Shown here: piece by piece, positions 8,001 to 14,391 of the stretch
Layout of the letters: every line of letters begins with the position of its first letter
Position numbering within the stretch: position 1 is the first letter of the stretch
DNA from: JAJPHU01 sp035553375
GTDB lineage: Bacteria > Planctomycetota > Planctomycetia > Gemmatales > Gemmataceae
NCBI GenBank assembly: GCA_035553375.1
Contig: DATNCY010000360.1
Span: 1-15,928, forward strand
Direction of reading: 5' to 3'
Length of the DNA: 15,928 nucleotides
Position numbers and translations under genes: made by a program
The notes under the pieces: model-generated
Database searches by the model: none
Seen by the model: only the letters and a program-made list of their open reading frames with translations
Told to the model about the DNA's origin: nothing

Positions 8001-10104
8001 GACCATCACTTCAACGAATGTCAGCAGCACCTACAACGACACGACGGATCAAATGGTGACGCTGACTGCATCCGTCGCCAGCGCCGATGGCGGCACGGTC
8101 AACGAGGGAGCGGTCAATTTCGTCGTGACCAATCCCAACGGGACCAACCTGACAACCACGGCCAACGTCAGCAATGACATAGCCACGGCAACGCTGACCG
8201 TGCCGGTCGGTTTCCTCGTCGGCTCCTACGCCTTCAATGCCAGCTATGCCGATACGAACAACGCCAACAACCTCATCAATTACGCCGCCAGTTCGGCCAC
8301 TGCGCCCGGCACGCTGACCGTGACCGTCAATACCATCGCGACAACAACAACCATCTCCTCGCCCTCCGCGAGCAGCATATACAACAGCACCACGCCGCAA
8401 ACGGTGACGCTGACCGCCGATGTCGCCAGCGCCGACGGCAGCACGGTCAACGAGGGAGCGGTCCATTTCGTCGTGACCAATCCCAACGGCACCAATCTGA
8501 CGGCGAGCGGCAACGTCAGCAACGGCACGGCCACGGCGACATTGACCGTGCCTGCCGGATTCGCCGCCGGCAGCTACGCCTTCCACGCCGATTACGAGGA
8601 CACGAGCAACGTCAACAACCCCATCAACTACGGATCCAGTTCGACCGTCACGCCCGGCACGCTGACCGTGGCCACAGCCGCCACGACGACGACAATCACC
8701 TCCACGAATGTCAGCAGCACCTACAACAGCACGACGCCGCAAACGGTGACGCTGACCGCCGATGTCGCCAGCGCCGACGGCAGCACGGTCAACGAGGGAG
8801 CGGTCCTCTTCACCGTGACCAATCCCAACGGAGTCAATCTGACTACCACCGCCAACGTCAGTAACGGCACGGCCACGGCGACGCTGACCCTACCGGCCGG
8901 ATTCGCGACCGGTGTCTATTCGTTCATCGCCGGCTATGCCGATACAGACAACGCCATCAACTACGCCGCCAGTTCGTCTCCCACGCCTGGGACGCTGACC
9001 GTGAACACAGCCGCCACGACGACAACCCTCACCTCGGCGAATGTGAGCAGCACCTACAACAGCACCACGGCGATAGCGGTAACGCTGACGGCCGATGTCG
9101 CCAGCGCCAACGGCGGCATGGTCAACGAAGGAACTGTCACCTTCACCGTGACCAACCCCAATGGCGCGAGTCTGACCGCGAACGGCCATGTCCATAACGG
9201 CACGGCCATGGCGATGCTGACCGTGCCCGCCGGATTCGCCGCCGGTAGCTACACCTTCAACGCCGACTATGCCGATGGGAACAACCCCAACGGCAAACTC
9301 AACTACACCGCCGGTTCGGCGACTACGGCCGGGACGCTGACAGTAAAGACGGCCATCAGCCAGACCAATGTGGTGGTCGCCCCGATCAGCATCCCTGTCA
9401 ACGCTGGCGGCCAGTCCGTGACGGCCACGGCTACGCTGACCAGCGCCAACGGCGGCACGGTCAACGAGGGTAACATCACCTTCACATTCCCCGGCGTGTT
9501 TTCGACGACGGTTGGCGTCAATGGCGCGGGCCAAGCCATCGCCACGCTGCAACTGCCGCCAGACCTCGCTCCGGGTAGCTATACCCTGACCGCCGGCTAC
9601 GCCGACGGTGCGACCAACTTCGCCGCCAGCAGCGGCGCGATCACGTTAACGGTCGCTTCGACGCCTACCGCCGTAACCATCACGCAAATGCTGGTCTTCC
9701 CGATGGGCGGGCTGGCGGTCGAAGTGCTGACGGCTCTGGTGACCAGTTCGACCGGCCCAGTCAACGGCGGAGTTCTGATGTTCAACGTCAATGGCGAGGC
9801 TCTGCCGGCGGCGGTACAGGCCGGCCAGGCGCGAGTCTTCGCCATTGTCCCGCTGCCACTTGTTGCTAGTCCGCAGTACCTCAGCGCCTCCTTCATCCCG
9901 CCCAATATTGACTTCGCCGCCAGCAACACGGCGCGACAGGTACTGCTGACCCTCTTCAGCGCCCTTACCCAGAACTATGTGCTACTCGCCACGGACGGCA
10001 GTGAGATCGTGGCGACCATCCTCGACGATGTGCCGTTCGGTCTTGCCTATCAATCCAACGGCCAGTTCATGGGCTTCGTTCTCGGCGTCTTGCCGAGCCT
10101 GTAG
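5092..10104 (+). CDS. Giant planctomycete surface protein: Asp-box propeller plus Ig-like repeats
   Basis: From the ATG at 5092 the product has 1670 residues. The N-terminus is arginine-rich and ends in LEPLEDRTLLT (35-45), the motif of the planctomycete LEPR-XLL type proteins thought to be exported; there is no classical hydrophobic signal peptide. Residues about 46-745 form a beta-propeller region with ten Asp-box motifs of the form S/T-x-D/N-x-G-x-x-W, at about 94, 150, 205, 256, 309, 367, 506, 610, 659 and 701, closing with ATHGRGLW (735-742). Such propellers occur in sortilin-like proteins and some glycosidases; no catalytic residues can be assigned. Residues 754 to about 1520 hold seven Ig-like modules, and an eighth diverged one lies near 1524-1610. 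No dockerin, LPXTG or membrane anchor is visible at the C-terminus. A TTG 26 codons upstream is possible but gives an unlikely extension. A weak GAGG lies at 5078-5081. The likely role is extracellular binding or adhesion. Confidence 0.88.
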   Translation: MFYTTIRRWLKRQAQNSLNRRALLHRARPRLRLFLEPLEDRTLLTAWTALGPAPLPVENLAGNTSSGRITGIAADPTNANILYAATAGGGIWKTTDGGKDWTPLTDNIPGTTDSIGAIAVASSNANIIYAGTGEANNSNDSNYGEGILVSTNGGTSWTLENPNGVFTGRTVSKIVADPTNANIAYAAIGDNGVNGVHDGTGIFKTTDGGATWTNMTTSIDTTASYSDVAINPSNTSVIYAAIGTSNGNISNGIYQSTNGGLTWSRPLSSFMSGSSVGRISLAISPTIPSVIYAAVTDPITNTLLTLQESTDGGTNWIDRTTNTPNFPGTQGYYDLSLVVDPTLSTTVYVGGSSLLAGGHTVGSVYISTNSGATWRSLATDDNGAGVHADIHALTFDANKNLLLGSDGGIYRKDSDPNDAGGFFWTDLNSNLNTLQFYSIALNPTNANQALGGSQGNGTALYTGPSTWSQVISGDGGIVRYSQQNANLVYTTTAIVDAAAANVFQVSTDGGKTWNPQTTGLHFGAEPSNFIPPLAVDPADGSQIATGSNELYLGKTDSSGAVTWNEVTTTGQKGWNPKSNPIDTIALGDDGKTIYASVGGQFATNSQIFVSTDDGTTWTERSLPSGSGRVNQILIDPANTQTAYAVVSTFTSGQGHVFKTTDGGTNWTDISGDLPNLPAWTIQLDSAQNILYLGNDSGVYTSSDGGTTWTAVGTGFPNVQVFDLDFDPALNLLGAATHGRGLWEISTNTTTPPQATTMTVGNVTVPYTRAGQTITLTANVTAAGQNVTEGQVQFTLAGSGLSPVTATINSSNPGVATTTIVLPATLNQGDYTINASYSDPSSPILYGASSGTGMLTLQTATSAESVSATNSPITYNSGGETLALKATVTSTNGGTVNEGNVVFTVHGVSSAPIAVSNGIATTTLTLPAASILIAGNYLGGVSAGYTDTTTNDYAAANVAGDASVAAAATTTTITSTNVSSTYNDTTDQMVTLTASVASADGGTVNEGAVNFVVTNPNGTNLTTTANVSNDIATATLTVPVGFLVGSYAFNASYADTNNANNLINYAASSATAPGTLTVTVNTIATTTTISSPSASSIYNSTTPQTVTLTADVASADGSTVNEGAVHFVVTNPNGTNLTASGNVSNGTATATLTVPAGFAAGSYAFHADYEDTSNVNNPINYGSSSTVTPGTLTVATAATTTTITSTNVSSTYNSTTPQTVTLTADVASADGSTVNEGAVLFTVTNPNGVNLTTTANVSNGTATATLTLPAGFATGVYSFIAGYADTDNAINYAASSSPTPGTLTVNTAATTTTLTSANVSSTYNSTTAIAVTLTADVASANGGMVNEGTVTFTVTNPNGASLTANGHVHNGTAMAMLTVPAGFAAGSYTFNADYADGNNPNGKLNYTAGSATTAGTLTVKTAISQTNVVVAPISIPVNAGGQSVTATATLTSANGGTVNEGNITFTFPGVFSTTVGVNGAGQAIATLQLPPDLAPGSYTLTAGYADGATNFAASSGAITLTVASTPTAVTITQMLVFPMGGLAVEVLTALVTSSTGPVNGGVLMFNVNGEALPAAVQAGQARVFAIVPLPLVASPQYLSASFIPPNIDFAASNTARQVLLTLFSALTQNYVLLATDGSEIVATILDDVPFGLAYQSNGQFMGFVLGVLPSL
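7987..9351 (+). repeat. Four tandem Ig-module repeats within the surface-protein gene
   Basis: Modules start at about 7987, 8338, 8677 and 9010, giving units of 351, 339, 333 and 342 bases. They share the frame of VSSTYN, VTLTADVASA, VNEGAV and VTNPNG. Modules two and three share 72 identical consecutive bases, ending at 8463 in one and 8804 in the other. Flanking modules (7351, 7666, 9352, 9661) are more diverged. High identity in the middle suggests recent duplication or gene conversion, and the module number may vary between strains. Confidence 0.85.
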
Positions 10105-10177
10105 TCCAATGCAGAAGTCAGAATGCAGAATGCAGAATGAAATACCAGACCTGTCTTTCATTCTGCATTCTTCATTG
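10105..10177. repeat. Dispersed palindromic element, copy 1 (73 bases)
   Basis: The element starts TCCAATGCAGAA immediately after the surface-protein stop and ends CATTCTTCATTG inside the last codons of the sensor-kinase gene. Its core is a perfect 15-base-pair stem, GAATGCAGAATGAAA (10128-10142) with TTTCATTCTGCATTC (10156-10170), and a 13-base loop containing ACCTGT. A second copy with the same ends and the same ACCTGT loop core lies at 14311-14391 in the opposite orientation. It fits a small non-coding mobile or REP-like element. Confidence 0.75.
10128..10170. terminator. Hairpin at the convergent gene junction, possible two-way terminator
   Basis: The 15-base-pair perfect stem of the dispersed element lies 23 bases after the surface-protein stop and directly abuts the sensor-kinase stop on the other strand. 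With short T-rich and A-rich arm ends it could end both transcripts. Whether it does is inference from position and stem strength. Confidence 0.45.
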
Positions 10178-11632
10178 ATGAGGCAGCGTCACGCGGAACA
10201 CGGTGCCCCAACCCGGTTGCGCGTCCACCTCGATCAGTCCGCCATGCTGCTGCACAATCTCGCGGCACAAGGCCAATCCCAATCCCGTGCCCTCCGGCCG
10301 GGTCGTCCAAAACGGCTCGAACAGGTGCGTCCGATCCGCCGCCGCGATGCCAGGGCCGGTATCGGCGATGCTCATCTGAACGCGCGGGGGGGTGTCGAGC
10401 CGGCGTGTCTGCCAATGCAGTGTGCCGCCATTGGGCATCGCTTGCAAAGCGTTCGTCGTCAGGTTGAGGACGACCTGCTGGAGCGCCTGAGCGGAGCCGG
10501 AGACGGGCGGCAAATCGGCGGCGAGTTCCGTTTGCAAGACGACGCCTTGGGTGTCCGCCTGCGCGCGTGCCAACACCAAAGTTTCCCGCACGACCGCGTT
10601 GAGATCGACCGGCCGCTTCTCCTCATATCCCGAACGCGCGAAGAACAGGAGCCGGCTCACCAGGGCGTTGATGCGTTCGACGCCGTGCAAGACGGCGTCC
10701 ATGGCCGCAGGGTCGCGCGCCTGCGGCGGCAGGCGTTGGTACAGTTGGGCGGTGGAATGGATGGCGGCCAGAGGGTTGCGCACCTCGTGGGCCACGCCCG
10801 CCAGTAACTTGCCCAGCACGGCGAGATGTTCCGAGCGGCGTAGTTCTTCACGCAACTGGTCGCGTTGCTGGCGTTCGAGTCGCAGATTGCGGCCGAGATT
10901 GAGGGTCAGTACGAGGGCGATAAGGATGCCGGCCAGGGCCAGGCCGGTGGCTGTCTGATAGCGGCGCATGTCCGCCGCCATCTGTTCGGGGGCCGTCAGG
11001 CGGACCATGACCCAGGTACTCAGGCGAGCCGGACGCTCGCGGCCGACTGGCTCAGTGACCACCATGACGCGGCTGGGTGGCACGTCCAGCACTTGCACAA
11101 TCGGCGAAGCGCCGGATTCCGCCGTCAGACTGGCGCGACACTGGGCCAGGACGAACCTCTTTTCCTTGGGCGGCGGATCGCGGAGCGGTCCACCCAGGGG
11201 ACGCTTGTCCTTCGGCAGCGGGTGATGTTTGCCCTTCGGCGGGTGAAGTTTACCCGGCGGAGGCGGCGGTTCCGGTGGCGCGTGCAGATCGTTGGGGAAA
11301 GCGTAGCCGGTGAATTGATCCCAAGGATCGCCCAGATAAAAGCCGCCCTCAACGCCCGTCAATCCGCTTAGAGTCTCCTCGGTGATGTCGGCCAGGCGGC
11401 TGTGCCATTCGCCCGGCGGCTTCTTTCGCCGCAGCGTCTCCTCGTCTTCGAGAAGAGGCGCGGCGGCCTCGGCCATCCGCCGACTGGCGGCCGCCAGCTG
11501 ATTTTGGATGTCATTTTGCCGCGCCGGCAGCCACAGCGCCGCCAGATTGCTCGACAGCAGCGCAATCAGAGACGCCGCGAACAGAACGACGACCAGGGTG
11601 ATCTGCCAGCGAAGGCCGAAACGCACACGCAT
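10172..11632 (-). CDS. Membrane sensor histidine kinase
   Basis: The 486-residue product has a first membrane helix at about 10-34, an outside sensor region (about 35-225), a second membrane helix (about 227-247) and a cytoplasmic kinase core. Kinase motifs are complete: H-box LAGVAHEVRNPLAAI with phospho-acceptor His282, N-box LNLTTNALQAM (389-399), G1 DTGPG (424-428), F-box FEPFW (438-442) and G2 GTGLGLAL (448-455). This H-box type usually pairs with NtrC-family regulators, and the regulator at 3435-4817 is the only candidate here. The sensor region contains a Pro/His/Lys-rich stretch (about 117-159) that might bind metal. No PAS domain and only a short linker are seen. The start at 11632 gives a good first helix, but its Shine-Dalgarno is poor. 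The gene lies 24 bases after the MFS gene, so it is probably co-transcribed with the transporters. The stop codon lies within a dispersed repeat. Confidence 0.93.
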   Translation of the reverse strand: MRVRFGLRWQITLVVVLFAASLIALLSSNLAALWLPARQNDIQNQLAAASRRMAEAAAPLLEDEETLRRKKPPGEWHSRLADITEETLSGLTGVEGGFYLGDPWDQFTGYAFPNDLHAPPEPPPPPGKLHPPKGKHHPLPKDKRPLGGPLRDPPPKEKRFVLAQCRASLTAESGASPIVQVLDVPPSRVMVVTEPVGRERPARLSTWVMVRLTAPEQMAADMRRYQTATGLALAGILIALVLTLNLGRNLRLERQQRDQLREELRRSEHLAVLGKLLAGVAHEVRNPLAAIHSTAQLYQRLPPQARDPAAMDAVLHGVERINALVSRLLFFARSGYEEKRPVDLNAVVRETLVLARAQADTQGVVLQTELAADLPPVSGSAQALQQVVLNLTTNALQAMPNGGTLHWQTRRLDTPPRVQMSIADTGPGIAAADRTHLFEPFWTTRPEGTGLGLALCREIVQQHGGLIEVDAQPGWGTVFRVTLPHQ

Positions 11633-11656
11633 GGAGGACTCAGTTCGATTTTTTTG

Positions 11657-12934
11657 CTATTTAACCCTTGCTGGCGCTGCGGGGTGGCAAATCAATGCGC
11701 TCTCCCTCTTGCGAACTTCCAGCGTCTCCGGTACCAGAGCCAGCACTACCAGAGTGGCGATTCCGGCGACGCCGGCCAGCAGTCCGAACAAGCCGCGATA
11801 GCCGACAGCATCCACCACCAACCCAGCCAGCAACGGCCCCAGCGCCGAACCAAGCACTAGACAAGAGCCGACCAGCACCTGTGCCTCGCCGGCGCGCCGC
11901 CCATCGGCGAAGCGGTCTGTCACCCAAGCGGCGGCGAGGACGCCGAACAGACCTTGCGCCAGTCCGTCAAGTACCTGAATCAGCAGAATCCACTCCGGCG
12001 AGCCGGCCACGGCGATCAGAGCCAGCCGGATCGTCATGGCCGACCACGCCAGCAGCAGCAACGGACGCCGGCCGATGCGATCGGCCAGCGCGCCGGCCGG
12101 CCAGACGACCAGCATCCAGGCGATCATCATCACCACGAACACGTAGGGCAAGAAATCCTTCGACGCACCCAAGTCTTTCTCAAGAAACAGACCGAGATAT
12201 ACTCCGCCCGGGGCCGCCGCCGAGTGAAACAGGAGCATGGCAACCATGAACGCCCACAAGGAAGAATCTCGCCAAATGGAGCGCTTCGATGGTTCTTCGA
12301 TGCGTCCGTTGACGGCGAGCAGGTGGCGGGCGCCGTGGATCACGTCTCGATTGGGCAGCAGCGTCTCGGTCTGAAACGCCTTGGGTTCGTGGATCAGCAG
12401 GGCGGCAAAGACCGCCAACGTCTGCACGATGCCAATCGGCAAAAGGATCGAGCTCATTCCATAGTGTCCTGCCAGAATGCCGCCACCGACCAACACCACG
12501 ATGATACCGATTGGTCTAAAGAACCGCAGGACACCCAGGGCCGCTCCCACTTGATCAGGGGGTGCCAAATGCACGGCCTCCGCGCCGGCCATGCTCTCCA
12601 CCGTCGCTCGGCACGCACCGTTTTCAGCGAACAGAACCACGAGGAAACTCAGCCAGATTAACTCGTGCGACCCTTGCATCAAGAACGTCGAGGCGGCCAA
12701 CACCGCCAGCGCGACAATCAAAAATGGCTTGCGCGCCCGCAGGCGATCCGACCACACGCCAGCGGGGAATTGCAGCAGACCGGCGAGCGCCGCCAGTGCC
12801 GAGACGATACCGATGGTTCGGTTGGACATGCCCTGCTCGCGCAGGTACAGCGGTAGATAGGGCAAGGTGAAGCCGATGCCGGCCATGCACAAGAAATAAG
12901 ATCCGTAAAGTCCGATACGGTTGCGTGTGTCCAT
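11657..12934 (-). CDS. MFS transporter (first of two paralogues)
   Basis: From the ATG at 12934 the product has 425 residues with about 12 hydrophobic helices. It has an MFS motif A after helix 2 (GVWSDRLRARKPF, 59-71), a second copy in the other half (GALADRIGRR, 281-290) and a hydrophilic central loop (about 184-222). Major facilitator proteins move small molecules across the inner membrane with a proton or other gradient; the substrate cannot be read from the sequence. Start choice: the open frame continues upstream but overlaps the neighbouring transporter gene in another frame, whereas this ATG begins a normal first helix and has AAGGA (complement of 12944-12948) 9 bases upstream. The last dozen residues (ending HPAAPARVK) are encoded by a dispersed repeat, so the native C-terminus was probably altered by the element. 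It resembles the MFS gene at 14377-15627. Confidence 0.9.
   Translation of the reverse strand: MDTRNRIGLYGSYFLCMAGIGFTLPYLPLYLREQGMSNRTIGIVSALAALAGLLQFPAGVWSDRLRARKPFLIVALAVLAASTFLMQGSHELIWLSFLVVLFAENGACRATVESMAGAEAVHLAPPDQVGAALGVLRFFRPIGIIVVLVGGGILAGHYGMSSILLPIGIVQTLAVFAALLIHEPKAFQTETLLPNRDVIHGARHLLAVNGRIEEPSKRSIWRDSSLWAFMVAMLLFHSAAAPGGVYLGLFLEKDLGASKDFLPYVFVVMMIAWMLVVWPAGALADRIGRRPLLLLAWSAMTIRLALIAVAGSPEWILLIQVLDGLAQGLFGVLAAAWVTDRFADGRRAGEAQVLVGSCLVLGSALGPLLAGLVVDAVGYRGLFGLLAGVAGIATLVVLALVPETLEVRKRESALICHPAAPARVK
11665..11696. repeat. Dispersed GC-rich repeat, copy A
   Basis: The sequence begins CCCTTGCTGGCGCTGCGGGG and continues TGGCAAATCAAT. It matches copy B at 12985-13016 at all but two positions and copy C at 15672-15694 over its first part. 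It lies inside the 3' end of the MFS gene and encodes its C-terminal residues. No strong partner arm is seen next to this copy. Confidence 0.75.
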
Positions 12935-12969
12935 AGGTGATGATCCTTCGATTTTCTTGCGAGCGCCGC

Positions 12970-13016
12970 CAGCGCCAGCAGATTCCCTTGCTGGCGCTGC
13001 GGGCTGGCAATTCAAT
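12970..13016. repeat. Dispersed GC-rich repeat, copy B, within a strong hairpin
   Basis: Bases 12985-13016 repeat copy A. A left arm CAGCGCCAGCA (12970-12980) pairs perfectly with TGCTGGCGCTG (12989-12999) around an 8-base loop. The hairpin lies between the stop of the ion transporter (13012) and the start of the MFS gene (12934). The end of the repeat supplies the TGA stop of the ion transporter. It could act as a processing or partial termination site within the operon. Confidence 0.75.
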
Positions 13017-14292
13017 ACGGCACGAACTTCAACCAAACGATGCCAAGGATGAGTGTCAGCAGCGTGATTGGCACGCCCACCTTGCAATACTCCCAGAACG
13101 AAATGGTTACGCCCTCGCGACGCGCGTTCTCTACCACAATGAGGTTCGCCACCGAGCCGAGCACCGTCAGATTGCCGGCGAACGTACTCGACATCGCCAG
13201 CGCCAGCCATGCGGTTTCCTGACTGCCGGCCGGCATGACCTTCATCACCGGCTCGAACAGCAGCACCGCCGGCACGTTGCTGACTAGATTCGACAGGGCC
13301 GCCGATGCCAGACTCAGCAGATCCACCGGATGATCGAGCAACCACGTCCAACTCTCGATGTCCCAGCGCTTGACGACGTGCATCTGGAAAGCGTGAACAA
13401 CGATGAACAATCCGGCGAACATGACGAGCAGACTCCAATCGATTTGGCGATAGATTTTCTCCGGATTAACGATGCGACCCACCAGCAGGAAGGCGGCCGC
13501 GCCCAAGGCGATCACCGGCAGCAAATGGCTGGGCAGCACGAAAAACAGCGTCACCGTCACGAGCGTGACAAGCACGCTCTTGTTTCGCAGCCAGGTGTGC
13601 GCCCGGCTGTTCGACGAAGGGGTTTTATGCTCGCCGGCCGTGTCGAGCGGATCGACGATTTTCGGAGGGATGAGGCTGCGACGATAGACGAAGGCGACGA
13701 CGAGGAAGTTGAGGAGCAGTCCCAGCATGGCGACCGGGAACAGGCGCGCGGCGAAACGCAAATAGGAGATGTGCGATTGAATGCCGATAATCATGTTCTG
13801 CGGATTGCCGGTGATGGTGCCGGTCGAGCCGATGTTGGCCGCCGTCGCCAGACCGATCAGGTGCGGGATCGGATGGTAACGCAGACGGCGAGCCAGATGC
13901 AAAACCAACGGCGTCAGGGCCAGGCAGACGATGTCGTTGACCAGGAAAGCCGACAATAAGCCGGACAGCAAAATAGTCACGGCCAGCAGGCCGGTCGGTG
14001 TCTGGATACGGCTGAGGCACCAGTGGGCCAGACGCTGGAAGAAACCCGACAGACGCAGACAGCCGACGACGATCATCATGCCCAGAAGAAGGATGAGTGT
14101 CTCGTAGTCGATGGATTGGGGAGAAACCGCCTCCTGTAAGGTCAAAATGCCGGCGATGAGCATTGCGGCCGCACCGACGAGCGCGATACCGGCGCGATCC
14201 ATACGCAACCCCGGCACTTTGCCCAGCGCCAAGCCGGCGTAGGTCAAGGTGAACAGGATTGCGGTCAGCCAAAGTTGGGTGGTAGGGTCCAA
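13012..14292 (-). CDS. ArsB/NhaD-type ion transporter (IT superfamily, SLC13-like)
   Basis: The 426-residue product (TTG start at 14292) is a polytopic membrane protein with about 10-12 helices and the two-fold repeat of the ion transporter superfamily. Signatures are NDIVCLALTPLV (119-130) followed by ANIGSTGTITGNPQN (152-166) in the first half, and SNLVSNVPAVLL (334-345) followed by AGNLTVLGSVANLIVVE (372-388) in the second. The family includes arsenite pumps (ArsB), Na+/H+ antiporters (NhaD) and dicarboxylate or sulfate carriers, so the substrate stays open; no arsenic genes are nearby. I chose the TTG because AGGAG (complement of 14303-14307) lies 10 bases upstream of it. A longer frame from a TTG at 14313 would swallow that site. 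The stop TGA is supplied by a dispersed repeat. Confidence 0.88.
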   Translation of the reverse strand: MDPTTQLWLTAILFTLTYAGLALGKVPGLRMDRAGIALVGAAAMLIAGILTLQEAVSPQSIDYETLILLLGMMIVVGCLRLSGFFQRLAHWCLSRIQTPTGLLAVTILLSGLLSAFLVNDIVCLALTPLVLHLARRLRYHPIPHLIGLATAANIGSTGTITGNPQNMIIGIQSHISYLRFAARLFPVAMLGLLLNFLVVAFVYRRSLIPPKIVDPLDTAGEHKTPSSNSRAHTWLRNKSVLVTLVTVTLFFVLPSHLLPVIALGAAAFLLVGRIVNPEKIYRQIDWSLLVMFAGLFIVVHAFQMHVVKRWDIESWTWLLDHPVDLLSLASAALSNLVSNVPAVLLFEPVMKVMPAGSQETAWLALAMSSTFAGNLTVLGSVANLIVVENARREGVTISFWEYCKVGVPITLLTLILGIVWLKFVPY

Positions 14293-14302
14293 CGGTCGAG
14301 AT

Positions 14303-14307
14303 CTCCT
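14303..14307 (-). promoter_or_regulatory. Ribosome-binding site deciding the TTG start of the ion transporter
   Basis: On the minus strand AGGAG lies 10 bases before TTG (14290-14292). It sits only 4 bases from the edge of the palindromic element at 14311-14391, so folding of that element could affect translation. Confidence 0.55.
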
Positions 14308-14310
14308 CAG

Positions 14311-14391
14311 CAATGAAGAATGCAGAATGAAGAATGCAGAATTAAATACAGGTTCTCATTCTTCATTCTGCATTCTTCATTCTGCATTGGA
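14311..14391. repeat. Dispersed palindromic element, copy 2 (81 bases)
   Basis: This is the same family as 10105-10177 in the opposite orientation. On the minus strand it begins TCCAATGCAGAATGAAGAAT and ends CATTCTTCATTG, with ACCTGT near the centre. A perfect 24-base-pair stem joins 14319-14342 and 14365-14388 around a 22-base loop. It fills the gap between two transporter genes and overlaps the end of the upstream MFS gene, whose last residues (SNAE) and TGA stop it encodes. It may attenuate or stabilise the operon mRNA. Confidence 0.8.

Noticed and set aside
8011..9552. Further minus-strand open frames opposite the Ig-like modules
   Set aside because: They repeat with the same period as the modules and have no independent protein signature or ribosome-binding site.
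12935..13438. N-terminal extension of the first MFS gene
   Set aside because: It overlaps the ion-transporter coding region in another frame and lacks membrane-protein character; the ATG at 12934 has a proper ribosome-binding site.
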